Assembly (NCBI GenBank): GCA_030123645.1
Contig: JASJYE010000037.1
Coordinates: 1-12,459, forward strand
Origin: Candidatus Hydrogenedentota bacterium
Lineage (GTDB): Bacteria; Hydrogenedentota; Hydrogenedentia; Hydrogenedentales; GCA-2746185
DNA length: 12,459 nt
Reading direction: 5' to 3'
A program made the position numbers and the translations under genes. Positions 1-6,214 of the stretch are shown here, one piece after another. The notes beneath the pieces were generated by a model. That model worked only from the letters and a program-made list of their open reading frames with translations, was not told where the DNA came from and ran no database searches. Each line of letters opens with the position of its first letter. The first letter of the stretch is position 1.

Positions 1-91
<91 letters not shown>

Positions 92-103
92 GGAGAAGCC
101 GCG

Positions 104-133
104 ATTATAGCGGCTGGGCTTCAAATTCATCAA
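104..133 (-). promoter_or_regulatory. sigma70-type promoter of tRNA-Ser
   Basis: On the minus strand, TTGATG (133-128) and a perfect TATAAT (109-104) are separated by 18 bp. Transcription would start about 6 nt before the mature tRNA 5-prime end at 91, a sensible short leader for RNase P processing. Confidence 0.7.
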
Positions 134-178
134 ATTCCCCCGCAAACGCCTCCTTGTGCCGCCCCTACCGACGAAATA

Positions 179-207
179 TTGCTCCCCTTCGACGTGTCCG
201 GTATAAT
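179..207 (+). promoter_or_regulatory. sigma70-type promoter of trxA
   Basis: TTGCTC (179-184) and a perfect TATAAT (202-207) are separated by 17 bp. The start would fall near 214, giving an untranslated leader of about 80 nt before trxA. It is the only clear promoter in the divergent tRNA/trxA interval that points toward trxA. Confidence 0.72.
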
Positions 208-293
208 TCATTCCCCGAGCCGGAAAGCCGGAAATATTCAGAGCGGGACCGGCGTTTAGTGACTGTTGCATGAATCACCAAGGAGAGCGGAAT

Positions 294-614
294 ATGAGCG
301 CGGTTCCCGAATTTACAAGCCAGAACTTTGACGAAGCCGTGGCACAAGGCGTTACTCTCATCGATTTTTGGGCCGAGTGGTGCGGCCCCTGTAAAATGAT
401 CGCTCCGATGATAGACGAGCTCTCCGCCGAATATGACGGCAAGGTAAAAGTCGGAAAAATAAACATCGACAACGAGCCGGATCTCGCTGTCCGCTTCAAC
501 GTCAACAGCATCCCTACATTACTCATCATTAGAGACGGTGAGGAAGCCAAACGCTTCATCGGCGTCACCTCGAAGTCCGATATCGCCGCGGCCCTGGACG
601 GCGCGGCAGAGTAG
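294..614 (+). CDS. trxA: Thioredoxin
   Basis: A small cytoplasmic protein-disulfide reductase that passes electrons from thioredoxin reductase to targets such as ribonucleotide reductase. The 106-residue product has the classic fold landmarks: LIDFWAEWCGPCK with the redox cysteines C30 and C33, and the conserved cis-proline P74 in SIPTLLI. Length is normal for thioredoxin 1. The frame is open from an ATG at 270, but AGGAG at 281-285 lies inside that extension and is spaced 8 nt from the ATG at 294, so 294 is chosen. It has its own promoter upstream and a terminator-like hairpin downstream, suggesting a single-gene transcript. Confidence 0.96.
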   Translation: MSAVPEFTSQNFDEAVAQGVTLIDFWAEWCGPCKMIAPMIDELSAEYDGKVKVGKINIDNEPDLAVRFNVNSIPTLLIIRDGEEAKRFIGVTSKSDIAAALDGAAE

Positions 615-639
615 GTCAAGAACATCACCCGAAACTGCT

Positions 640-680
640 GGGGCCGGCCTTAACTTTCGTCGGCCCTCTCTATTTTATTT
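640..680 (+). terminator. Rho-independent terminator-like hairpin after trxA
   Basis: GGGCCG (641-646) pairs with CGGCCC (661-666) across a 14-nt loop, and the stem is followed by the T-rich run 667-680. It sits 26 bp after the trxA stop. The stem is GC-rich; the T tract is interrupted by C and A, so its efficiency is uncertain. Confidence 0.6.
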
Positions 681-688
681 CTGGACCG

Positions 689-716
689 TTGCGCCGCCCA
701 CAACAGTAGGCATAAC
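689..716 (+). promoter_or_regulatory. asd: Possible weak promoter of asd
   Basis: TTGCGC (689-694) and CATAAC (711-716) are separated by 16 bp. Both boxes are imperfect. It is proposed because a terminator-like hairpin separates asd from trxA and asd should then need its own start site. Confidence 0.3.
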
Positions 717-758
717 CCTCCTAAAACCAGGACCAGTTCCTCGCGGAGAACACCGGCT

Positions 759-1763
759 ATGTCAGGCAAGAATGTTGCAGTGGCAGGGGCCACGGGCCTC
801 GTCGGCCAACAGATTCTGCAAACCCTCGAGAGCCGCGATTTTCCAGTAAATTCAATCAAATTACTGGCCTCCAGCCGCTCTGAAGGCAAGACTCTGCAGT
901 TTCGCGGCGAGACCATTCCCGTCGAAGTCCTCGATGAGGGTTCCTTCAAGGGCATGGATATCGCCCTATTTAGCGCGGGTGGTGCCACCAGCAAGCGCTT
1001 CGCTCCCGCGGCCGCCCGAGATGGCTGCATCGTCATTGACAATTCCAGCGCTTGGCGCATGGATCCCGAGGTTCCACTCGTAGTGCCCGAGGTCAACGCC
1101 GCAGCAGCAGGAAAACATAAGGGAATCATTGCCAATCCAAATTGCTCTACCATCCAGATGGTGATGGTGCTCAAGCCGCTCCACGACGAGGCAGTCGTAA
1201 AACGCGTCGTCGTAGCCACATATCAAGCGGTGTCGGGCGCCGGCGTCAAAGCCTTAGAGGAGCTCGAAACACAATCACGCGATATACTCGAAGGCCGCGA
1301 GCCCAGGTGCGAGGTCTTCCCCCATCCCATCGCCTTCAACTGTATTCCCCAGATTCCTCAGAGCGACGCATTTGACTCAAGCGGCTATACGACCGAAGAA
1401 CTCAAAATGCTCAATGAAACCCGAAAAATCATGGGGGATGACGGCATTCGCGTCACGGCCACCACCGTACGCGTCCCGGTGCATACAGGTCACAGCGAGG
1501 CGGTTAACGTCGAAACGGCGAAAAAAATATCGGCCGAGCGCGCTCGTGAAATATTGAGCCAAGCCCCGGGCGTTGTGGTCCTGGACAACCCAGAGTGCCA
1601 ACTTTATCCCACTGCTCAGCAGGCTAGAGGAAGCGGCGACACCTACGTCGGCCGAATCCGCGATGACCTATCTCATCCCTCGGCGCTCGACCTATGGATT
1701 GTGTCCGATAATCTCCTCAAAGGCGCCGCATACAACGCCGTCCAGATAGCGGAACTGCTCTAG
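759..1763 (+). CDS. asd: Aspartate-semialdehyde dehydrogenase
   Basis: Catalyses NADPH-dependent reduction of L-aspartyl-4-phosphate to aspartate semialdehyde, the branch point toward lysine/diaminopimelate, threonine and methionine. The 334-residue product starts with a Rossmann motif, VAVAGATGLVG (residues 6-16). The catalytic cysteine is C129 in NPNCSTIQ, the YQAVSGAG segment lies at 155-162, and VRVPVHTGHSEAV contains the substrate-binding arginine R238 and catalytic histidine H245. Length matches the family. The start ATG has GGAGA at 745-749, 9 nt upstream. It follows trxA by 144 bp, with a hairpin between, and no other lysine-pathway gene is in the window. Confidence 0.96.
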   Translation: MSGKNVAVAGATGLVGQQILQTLESRDFPVNSIKLLASSRSEGKTLQFRGETIPVEVLDEGSFKGMDIALFSAGGATSKRFAPAAARDGCIVIDNSSAWRMDPEVPLVVPEVNAAAAGKHKGIIANPNCSTIQMVMVLKPLHDEAVVKRVVVATYQAVSGAGVKALEELETQSRDILEGREPRCEVFPHPIAFNCIPQIPQSDAFDSSGYTTEELKMLNETRKIMGDDGIRVTATTVRVPVHTGHSEAVNVETAKKISAERAREILSQAPGVVVLDNPECQLYPTAQQARGSGDTYVGRIRDDLSHPSALDLWIVSDNLLKGAAYNAVQIAELL

Positions 1764-2061
1764 CTGCACCCCCTTACCTCACTCGAGCAGCAATAGAGAC
1801 CTTTCTTCCTTCTCCGAGGCTCAATAGCAGCCCAAGGGCATCTAAACACTTGTCATTTTCGCGAGCTACCGAGAGGTCAGACAAACGGGTCTCCACACTT
1901 GACAACAACGCGAAATGCTTAAGGCTCAAGGCTTTCCGAATTATGCAATTAACCGATCTTTCCACAGGCGGGATAAATCTATTGACGCGAAAGGGCGCGA
2001 GATGGAAAATTCTCGTATCCATTGATTTCCCTTTTATACCAACCCTATAAGTCCAATTATA

Positions 2062-2085
2062 TAAACACTTTATATAGAGTGTTTA
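2062..2085. repeat. AT-rich palindrome
   Basis: TAAACACT (2062-2069) is followed after 8 nt by its exact reverse complement AGTGTTTA (2078-2085). The loop TTATATAG can pair further. It lies 9 bp from the terminator hairpin, on the side away from dnaN. No T tract follows on either strand, so it is a weaker terminator candidate. It could be a backup hairpin for convergent transcription or a protein-binding palindrome. Confidence 0.55.
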
Positions 2086-2124
2086 AAATCACAAATGGCA
2101 CCTCGAATCCATCAGAGGTGCCAT
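2080..2124 (-). terminator. Rho-independent terminator of dnaN
   Basis: ATGGCACCTC (2095-2104) and GAGGTGCCAT (2115-2124) form a perfect 10-bp stem with a 10-nt loop. On the minus strand the stem is followed by TTGTGATTTT, a U-rich tail. It lies about 100 bp after the dnaN stop. In the plus direction no T tract follows, so it mainly suits dnaN. Confidence 0.75.
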
Positions 2125-2221
2125 CGAGCGTCAACTAATAACTAAGAAATGAGAATTACTAACACTTTCTCCACAAGAAAATTATGACGGATTCCACTAC
2201 CAGTTTAGAACCGCTTAACCC

Positions 2222-3328
2222 CTAAATCCGGATAGGCATTACCACATTCACGTAATTATCACTCGTACCGTTATTCGCAGGTTTAATAATTCCTGGACTC
2301 ATCGAGTCCTTAAGGACGAGTAACGAGGATTCCGCACTGATGTGTTTAAGAACGTCCAGGACGAAGTCGGGATTGAACGCAATCTCGATCGGGTCCCCGG
2401 AATACTCGATGGGTAACTCCTCCTCATATTCCCCTACCTCAGGCGTCACCACGCTCAACTTAGCCAGGCCATCCTGAATCCTAAATCGCACCGAATTGAA
2501 CTTTTCATTCGTCATCGTACGGGTCCTACGCATAGCCTCGGTAAATATATCCGTGTTCAGAAGAGCCTCTTTATCATGCTTCTGGGGTACTACCATATCG
2601 TAATTAGGAAAAGTACCCTCAATCAGTGCCGTAACGAGTCGGATCGAGCCAAATTCAAAAGCGGCGGAAGTCTCACTGATATATATATTTACGTCGCCCT
2701 CGTCCTCCAGAAGACGCTCAAGCTCCCGTATCATCTTCCCGGGTATGATCACCTTTATCTCTATACCGTCGACTATACCCTCATGCTCCCTATACAAACT
2801 CATCCGCCGACCATCTGTCGCCACCGCTGTAAGCACTCCATCCTTTAGCTCAAATAATAAACCTGTCAAGTTATAACGTGCCTGATCCGTGCATATCGCA
2901 AAGGAGGTCTTCTGCAAAATATTTAGAAGCACTTTTTGGGACAACACAAGCGGCTCCACATCTTCAAATGTTCGGATGGGCGGAAATTCATCCGGCGCCA
3001 TACTGAATAATTTTGTGTGAATCTTTCCACAGTCTATATTGATGACGTTACTATCCGTCAGTTCCAACGTGATATCGGCATCGGGCAACTCCGACAATAT
3101 AGATCCCAATCGCTGCGATGAAACCGTCAACGAACCGGACTTCACAACATTACAATCTACACTACACTCAATGCTGACTTTCAGATCCGTCGCGCTGAGG
3201 CGCACCGATCCTTCACCGGACTCCACCAGAAGATGCGAGAGGATCGGTAGCGCGGATTTCGCGGACACGACACTCTTCACTTTATTGACAGCATCCAATA
3301 TATCCTGTTTAGCAATCTCGATTTTCAT
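2222..3328 (-). CDS. dnaN: DNA polymerase III beta subunit (sliding clamp)
   Basis: Forms the ring-shaped dimer that tethers replicative DNA polymerase to DNA. The 368-residue product is full length with three clamp domains. Visible family landmarks are an N-terminal MKIEI strand, LPILSHLL near residues 27-34, SATDLKVSIE near 45-54, MAPDEFPPI, AVATDGRRMSLY, LIEGTFPNYD, FNPDFVLDVLKHI and the C-terminal YVNVVMPIRI, which equals the usual YVVMPMRL ending. The ATG at 3328 is preceded by GGAG with 8 nt spacing. A very AT-rich block directly upstream may hold both its promoter and an origin unwinding element. dnaA, often beside dnaN, is not in the window. Confidence 0.96.
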   Translation of the reverse strand: MKIEIAKQDILDAVNKVKSVVSAKSALPILSHLLVESGEGSVRLSATDLKVSIECSVDCNVVKSGSLTVSSQRLGSILSELPDADITLELTDSNVINIDCGKIHTKLFSMAPDEFPPIRTFEDVEPLVLSQKVLLNILQKTSFAICTDQARYNLTGLLFELKDGVLTAVATDGRRMSLYREHEGIVDGIEIKVIIPGKMIRELERLLEDEGDVNIYISETSAAFEFGSIRLVTALIEGTFPNYDMVVPQKHDKEALLNTDIFTEAMRRTRTMTNEKFNSVRFRIQDGLAKLSVVTPEVGEYEEELPIEYSGDPIEIAFNPDFVLDVLKHISAESSLLVLKDSMSPGIIKPANNGTSDNYVNVVMPIRI

Positions 3329-3350
3329 TTGAAAATCTCCACTGAAAGTT

Positions 3351-3391
3351 CTACTTATTATTAAAGAATTAATTTAAAATATAGTTTTAAT
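3351..3391. other. AT-rich block, candidate DNA unwinding element
   Basis: About 90 percent A/T over 41 bases, unlike the surrounding DNA. It lies between the dnaN ribosome site and the nearest DnaA-box-like word. In an origin model this is where the duplex opens. It could also carry the dnaN promoter, although no well-spaced -35/-10 pair is clear. Confidence 0.6.
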
Positions 3392-3399
3392 AGAAGTAG
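3388..3399. other. DnaA-trio-like run
   Basis: The plus strand reads TAA TAG AAG TAG. Read 3-prime to 5-prime away from the DnaA-box-like word at 3412-3420 it is GAT, GAA, GAT, AAT, and each triplet fits the published DnaA-trio form [G/A]A[T/A]. A short segment containing GGGC (3399-3402) separates it from the box, as in the basal unwinding arrangement described for Bacillus subtilis. Confidence 0.5.
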
Positions 3400-3411
3400 G
3401 GCTTGTTAATT

Positions 3412-3420
3412 TCTGAATAA
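3412..3420 (-). promoter_or_regulatory. DnaA-box-like site 1
   Basis: Minus strand TTATTCAGA, one mismatch to TTATNCACA. It is the box nearest the AT-rich block and the trio-like run. Confidence 0.5.
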
Positions 3421-3538
3421 CTCTCCAAACGCCTTCCACGACACAACTTCACACACCGGGAAAGTCTGGATATAATGTACCGTCGCTTCACACCCATCCA
3501 GAAAGACCGGAACCTCATTCATCCATATTTCCTCTTGA

Positions 3539-3547
3539 TGTGAATAA
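3539..3547 (-). promoter_or_regulatory. DnaA box (perfect consensus)
   Basis: Minus strand TTATTCACA, an exact match to the TTATNCACA consensus. It forms an inverted pair with the near-match at 3580-3588. Confidence 0.65.
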
Positions 3548-3579
3548 CACACCACCTATCAAGATCGTTTCACACGTCT

Positions 3580-3588
3580 CTATTCACA
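3580..3588 (+). promoter_or_regulatory. DnaA-box-like site
   Basis: CTATTCACA on the plus strand, differing from TTATNCACA only at the first base. Confidence 0.5.
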
Positions 3589-3601
3589 ATCCCACATTAA
3601 T

Positions 3602-3610
3602 TCTGGATAA
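3602..3610 (-). promoter_or_regulatory. DnaA-box-like site in a repeated context
   Basis: Minus strand TTATCCAGA, one mismatch to TTATCCACA. It is part of a 15-base direct repeat, TTCTGRATAACTCTC, shared with 3411-3425. Confidence 0.5.
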
Positions 3611-3660
3611 CTCTCACTAATTCCCTGTCACCTGAGAAATACAACAAAAAGAAAATAAAA

Positions 3661-3839
3661 CCGGAACTCAAAGCCCAAAGAACCATATCCAATACCTCTG
3701 ATAAGATGTACACAAAGGGTAGACGATACCACTCCACAAATGCTATCAGAGAGCACCCTCGATTACAAGATTCGCACAGTGTCTCCCACCAACCCCTTCC
3801 TCCCGTCCTCACACGAACGTATCCCCGTGCTCTACCAGG
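3661..3839. other. Gene-free stretch downstream of gspE-like gene
   Basis: No convincing gene is seen. A minus-strand frame of 71 codons (3597-3812) has a hydrophobic C-terminal half, but it runs into the DnaA-box cluster and has no recognised product. An 8-bp inverted repeat, CTCTGATA (3696-3703) and TATCAGAG (3744-3751), is separated by 40 nt. No clear intrinsic terminator for the gspE-like gene was found here. Confidence 0.5.
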
Positions 3840-5837
3840 CTATGTACGAATTACCCGAAGGAATTCTTCGGCCGTAATTTCCCCCCTTTTTACCTTGAGA
3901 CGGCAGCGATCCGCCATCGTCTTAAGCTTCGTGGCCTTCGCGAGCTTCTCCGCCGAGTCGTCTGCCGCGATCATCTTTCGGATCGAATCCGTGATCTCGA
4001 GCACTTCGAATATGCCTGTGCGGCCCCGGTAACCCGTGTTATAACAATTATCACAACCCTTTCCGCGGCTCAGGCGCTTCGTGGTCTCAGGCAACTTAAT
4101 CGATTTAAGCAATGTCTTCGAGGGTGCGTAGGTAGTTTTGCAATCCGGACATATCAGCCGAACCAGGCGCTGCGCAACAATCGCCGTCAACGCGCTCGAA
4201 ATCAAATACGACGGGATATCCATGTTTCTCAAAGTCGTAATCGCCTCCGGCGCATCATTGGTATGAAGAGTACTGAACACGAGATGGCCCGTCATCGCCG
4301 CCCGAATCGCAATGCGCGCTGTCTCCGGGTCGCGAATCTCCCCAACAAGAAGCACGTCGATGTCCTGTCGAAGCGATGCCCGAAGGACATTTGCGAAGGT
4401 GAGATCGATGTCCGCCTCGATTTGGACCTGATTGATCCCTGAAAGCTGATACTCGATCGGATCTTCAAGCGTCACAATGCTTTCCGTCATCACATCCATT
4501 TCATTCAAACACGAATACAGCGACGTCGTCTTGCCGCTCCCCGTGGGCCCCGTCACCAGAATCATCCCATAAGGTTGCTCTACAATACGCCTTAAGGTTT
4601 TTTCATCCTCCGCTTCAAGACCAAGATCCTTGATCCCCGCAAGTACAGACGACTGGTCCAAGAGCCTAAGTACAATCCGCTCACCCAAGAACGTCGGAAG
4701 CGTCGAGACCCGGAGATCGAACTCCGCGTCGGCGACCTGAAGGCTGATGTGCCCGTCCTGAGGGTGGCGCGTCTCAGTGATATCCAGGTCAGCAAGGATT
4801 TTCAACCGCGATACCGTCGCGTTTTCAATGTCTTTAGGGATACTCATCACATCATGTAAGACCCCGTCAATACGGTAACGGACACGCATTTCCGGATCTT
4901 GCGGATCAAGATGAATGTCGGTCGCCCCTGAATTGATCGCTCCCTCGATGATGGTCGACACGAGCTTCACAACGGGGACGCCACGCGCCTCCCGGGCAAT
5001 CTCCTCAAATCGCTGCGGTTCATCTTCGTACTCCGCTTCCATGTCTTCTACCTCTTCACTCTTTACACCTTTCGCTGCCTTAACTCCAGAGGCGTTCAGC
5101 CTTTTCTTGGACCTCTTCTTTGCCGGAATCGCCCCCTTGCCCCCCTTCTCCGCTGTCCGGACCGGCTCCACCCCTTCCTCCAGCTTCGATGCGCGCCCGC
5201 TCCGCTTCCCGCCGTAACGCTCCCCCACCTCCGCCTCAAGGTCGTCCACGGCAGTCATTTTGGGATGGATCCGTACTCCGAGCAATACCCCGATATCCTT
5301 CAGGCGCATCGGCATCTGAGGACCTGAAATCAAAACCGTCAGCCGGTCCCCTTCAAGACTCACCGGAATGAATGCCTTCTGCTTCGCCACACTCTCCGGA
5401 ACCAAGTCCAGCGCCGCACGCTCACTACGCTCCTTCGAGATCTCGACGAAGTCCAAGCCATATTGCTTTGCCAGGGCCCGGCCGATGTCCTCACGGCTGA
5501 TGAGGCCCAGCTCGAGCAGTACCGTACCAAGGAGCTTCCCACTGCGCTTTTGCAACGCGAGCGCGGAATTCAGCCCTTCCTCGCTGAGAACTTCCCCCTC
5601 GACGAGAGTCTTGCCAAGCCTGGAGTGCGTCTTGCGCTCAGATCGCGAATGGAACTCATATTGCAGCACATCGTTTACGGTGTTGAAATTCAACTTCTTC
5701 ATCTGGACCAACTGCCTATACCACGGCGTTCCACTCAGTTCCTCCCGTCTACGAGCTTCGGCAAGGTCCGTCTTCGTAATAATCTTTTGCTTGACAAGAC
5801 CTTCCGCTGTGGCTGAACTATCGCGTTGTTCCGACAT
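3840..5837 (-). CDS. GspE/PilB-family type II secretion or type IV pilus assembly ATPase
   Basis: A cytoplasmic hexameric ATPase that powers pilus or pseudopilus extension. The 665-residue product has an N-terminal T2SSE_N/MshEN-like module (about 73-200), preceded by a degenerate related segment (12-65). A Lys/Arg-rich then Glu/Asp-rich linker follows (about 210-280), then the ATPase core: Walker A GPTGSGKT (430-437), Asp box near 451-462, Walker B VLLVGEIRD (495-503) and His box TLHTND (523-528). A zinc-binding tetracysteine follows (C563, C566, C595, C598). The frame extends to a GTG at 5894 without a ribosome site. AAGGA lies 10 nt before the ATG at 5837, so that start is used. No other pilus or secretion gene is in the window, so pilB and gspE cannot be told apart. 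Confidence 0.92.
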   Translation of the reverse strand: MSEQRDSSATAEGLVKQKIITKTDLAEARRREELSGTPWYRQLVQMKKLNFNTVNDVLQYEFHSRSERKTHSRLGKTLVEGEVLSEEGLNSALALQKRSGKLLGTVLLELGLISREDIGRALAKQYGLDFVEISKERSERAALDLVPESVAKQKAFIPVSLEGDRLTVLISGPQMPMRLKDIGVLLGVRIHPKMTAVDDLEAEVGERYGGKRSGRASKLEEGVEPVRTAEKGGKGAIPAKKRSKKRLNASGVKAAKGVKSEEVEDMEAEYEDEPQRFEEIAREARGVPVVKLVSTIIEGAINSGATDIHLDPQDPEMRVRYRIDGVLHDVMSIPKDIENATVSRLKILADLDITETRHPQDGHISLQVADAEFDLRVSTLPTFLGERIVLRLLDQSSVLAGIKDLGLEAEDEKTLRRIVEQPYGMILVTGPTGSGKTTSLYSCLNEMDVMTESIVTLEDPIEYQLSGINQVQIEADIDLTFANVLRASLRQDIDVLLVGEIRDPETARIAIRAAMTGHLVFSTLHTNDAPEAITTLRNMDIPSYLISSALTAIVAQRLVRLICPDCKTTYAPSKTLLKSIKLPETTKRLSRGKGCDNCYNTGYRGRTGIFEVLEITDSIRKMIAADDSAEKLAKATKLKTMADRCRLKVKRGEITAEEFLRVIRT

Positions 5838-5999
5838 CCGATTTACGTCCTTCGACTTCTCCACGCCCGACCTCAGGCGCCGAGCGCCGGCCACAGAAGG
5901 GCCAAAGCACCCAGGTAGACCACTATGCTCAATACGCCCTTACGTTTCAAGTACTTGGCGCCCAGCCCTTCCGCCCAGCGCGCCGCCCGAAGGCCCTCA
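5838..5999. other. Upstream region of the gspE-like gene
   Basis: About 160 bp between the gspE-like start and the strong rightward promoter. No clear leftward promoter is seen. A short minus-strand open frame ends at 5873 and would encode a hydrophobic tail (VVYLGALALLWPALGA), but it has no good start codon or ribosome site and is not called. Confidence 0.4.
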
Positions 6000-6028
6000 T
6001 TGACACCTCGTCCGGGCCTCCATATAAT
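6000..6028 (+). promoter_or_regulatory. Perfect consensus sigma70 promoter
   Basis: TTGACA (6000-6005) and TATAAT (6023-6028) are separated by exactly 17 bp, matching the consensus at all 12 positions. Transcription should start near 6035-6037 and run rightward toward rny, 430 bp away. Such strength is typical of stable RNA or highly expressed genes. Confidence 0.88.
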
Positions 6029-6034
6029 ATGTTC

Positions 6035-6214
6035 TCAAAGGCATTTCAGGATTTTTGCGCAAGCATGACTGCGATGTCGATTTTCACACCCCATAGGTGC
6101 GGATATAAGCTGAATTTAACAAAAACGGATGCCCAAGAGGGCACCTCGCAGGAAAGTGGTTCAGAGGGAGGCGCGGAAAGGCGCTTCGGGATCAATCACG
6201 CCGATAGGCGTTTT
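6035..6214 (+). ncRNA. Possible structured small RNA or leader upstream of rny
   Basis: This stretch follows the perfect promoter, has no convincing coding frame and has several hairpins: TGCCC/GGGCA with an AAGA loop (6130-6143) and ACGCC/GGCGT with a GATA loop (6198-6211), the latter ending in TTTT. TTCAG (6045-6049) can pair with CTGAA (6110-6114) as a long-range stem. An RNA ending at 6214 would be about 180 nt, near the size of 6S RNA. However, I could not match it to 6S, tmRNA, RNase P or SRP RNA signatures. It may be simply the first part of a long rny leader. Confidence 0.33.
6198..6214 (+). terminator. Short terminator-like hairpin within the rny leader
   Basis: ACGCC (6198-6202) pairs with GGCGT (6207-6211) across the tetraloop GATA, and the last paired T begins a TTTT run (6211-6214). 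The stem is only 5 bp and the U tract is short, so it may be weak or conditional. Confidence 0.35.

Larger units (their letters stand above)
1764..2221. other. Non-coding interval between convergent asd and dnaN
   Basis: This 458-bp stretch lies between two converging genes. Short open frames occur on both strands (for example 1850-2050 plus and 1774-2022 minus), but neither has a recognisable product or a good ribosome site, so no gene is called. Near the asd end only a weak inverted repeat is seen (CTGCTC 1755-1760 with GAGCAG 1785-1790, loop 24), followed by a pyrimidine-rich run. The dnaN end holds two strong palindromes, listed separately. Two words related to the DnaA box also occur (CTTTCCACA 1957-1965 and TTCTCCACA 2167-2175). 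Confidence 0.6.
3340..3660. other. Candidate chromosomal replication origin (oriC)
   Basis: This gene-free stretch upstream of dnaN combines three origin hallmarks. The first is an AT-rich block (3351-3391, with only about four G/C in 41 bases). The second is a DnaA-trio-like run next to it (3388-3399). The third is a cluster of DnaA-box-like 9-mers within 200 bp: 3412-3420, 3465-3473, 3494-3502, 3539-3547, 3580-3588 and 3602-3610. The box at 3539-3547 (TGTGAATAA) is a perfect match to TTATNCACA on the minus strand. A second A-rich tract (3641-3660) closes the region. Origins beside dnaN are common in bacteria. The assignment rests on motif clustering and position. Confidence 0.68.

Noticed and set aside
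270..293. Longer thioredoxin start at 270 adding eight residues
   Set aside because: The only good ribosome site (281-285) lies inside this extension and is correctly spaced for the ATG at 294. The family also normally starts there.
1957..1965. DnaA box at CTTTCCACA
   Set aside because: Two mismatches to consensus and isolated. The same word occurs within the dnaN coding sequence at 3023-3031, so chance is likely.
1774..2050. Overlapping small open frames on both strands between asd and dnaN
   Set aside because: No family resemblance and no good ribosome sites; they appear to be chance frames in a spacer.
3566..3581. parS-like site (GTTTCAC half)
   Set aside because: Only the left half resembles the ParB site TGTTTCACGTGAAACA; about 9 of 16 positions match.
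3597..3812. Minus-strand frame of 71 codons with a hydrophobic C-terminal half
   Set aside because: It overlaps a DnaA-box-like site, has no recognised product and no convincing ribosome site.
5838..5894. Longer GspE-like protein starting at GTG 5894
   Set aside because: No ribosome site precedes the GTG, while AAGGA is properly placed for the ATG at 5837.
5873..6000. Short minus-strand hydrophobic peptide upstream of the gspE-like gene
   Set aside because: The frame has no ATG or well-placed alternative start and no ribosome site. The hydrophobic stretch may be chance.
6140..6170. RNase P RNA, suggested by a GGAAAGT word
   Set aside because: The surrounding conserved RNase P blocks are absent, and the match is only a short common word.
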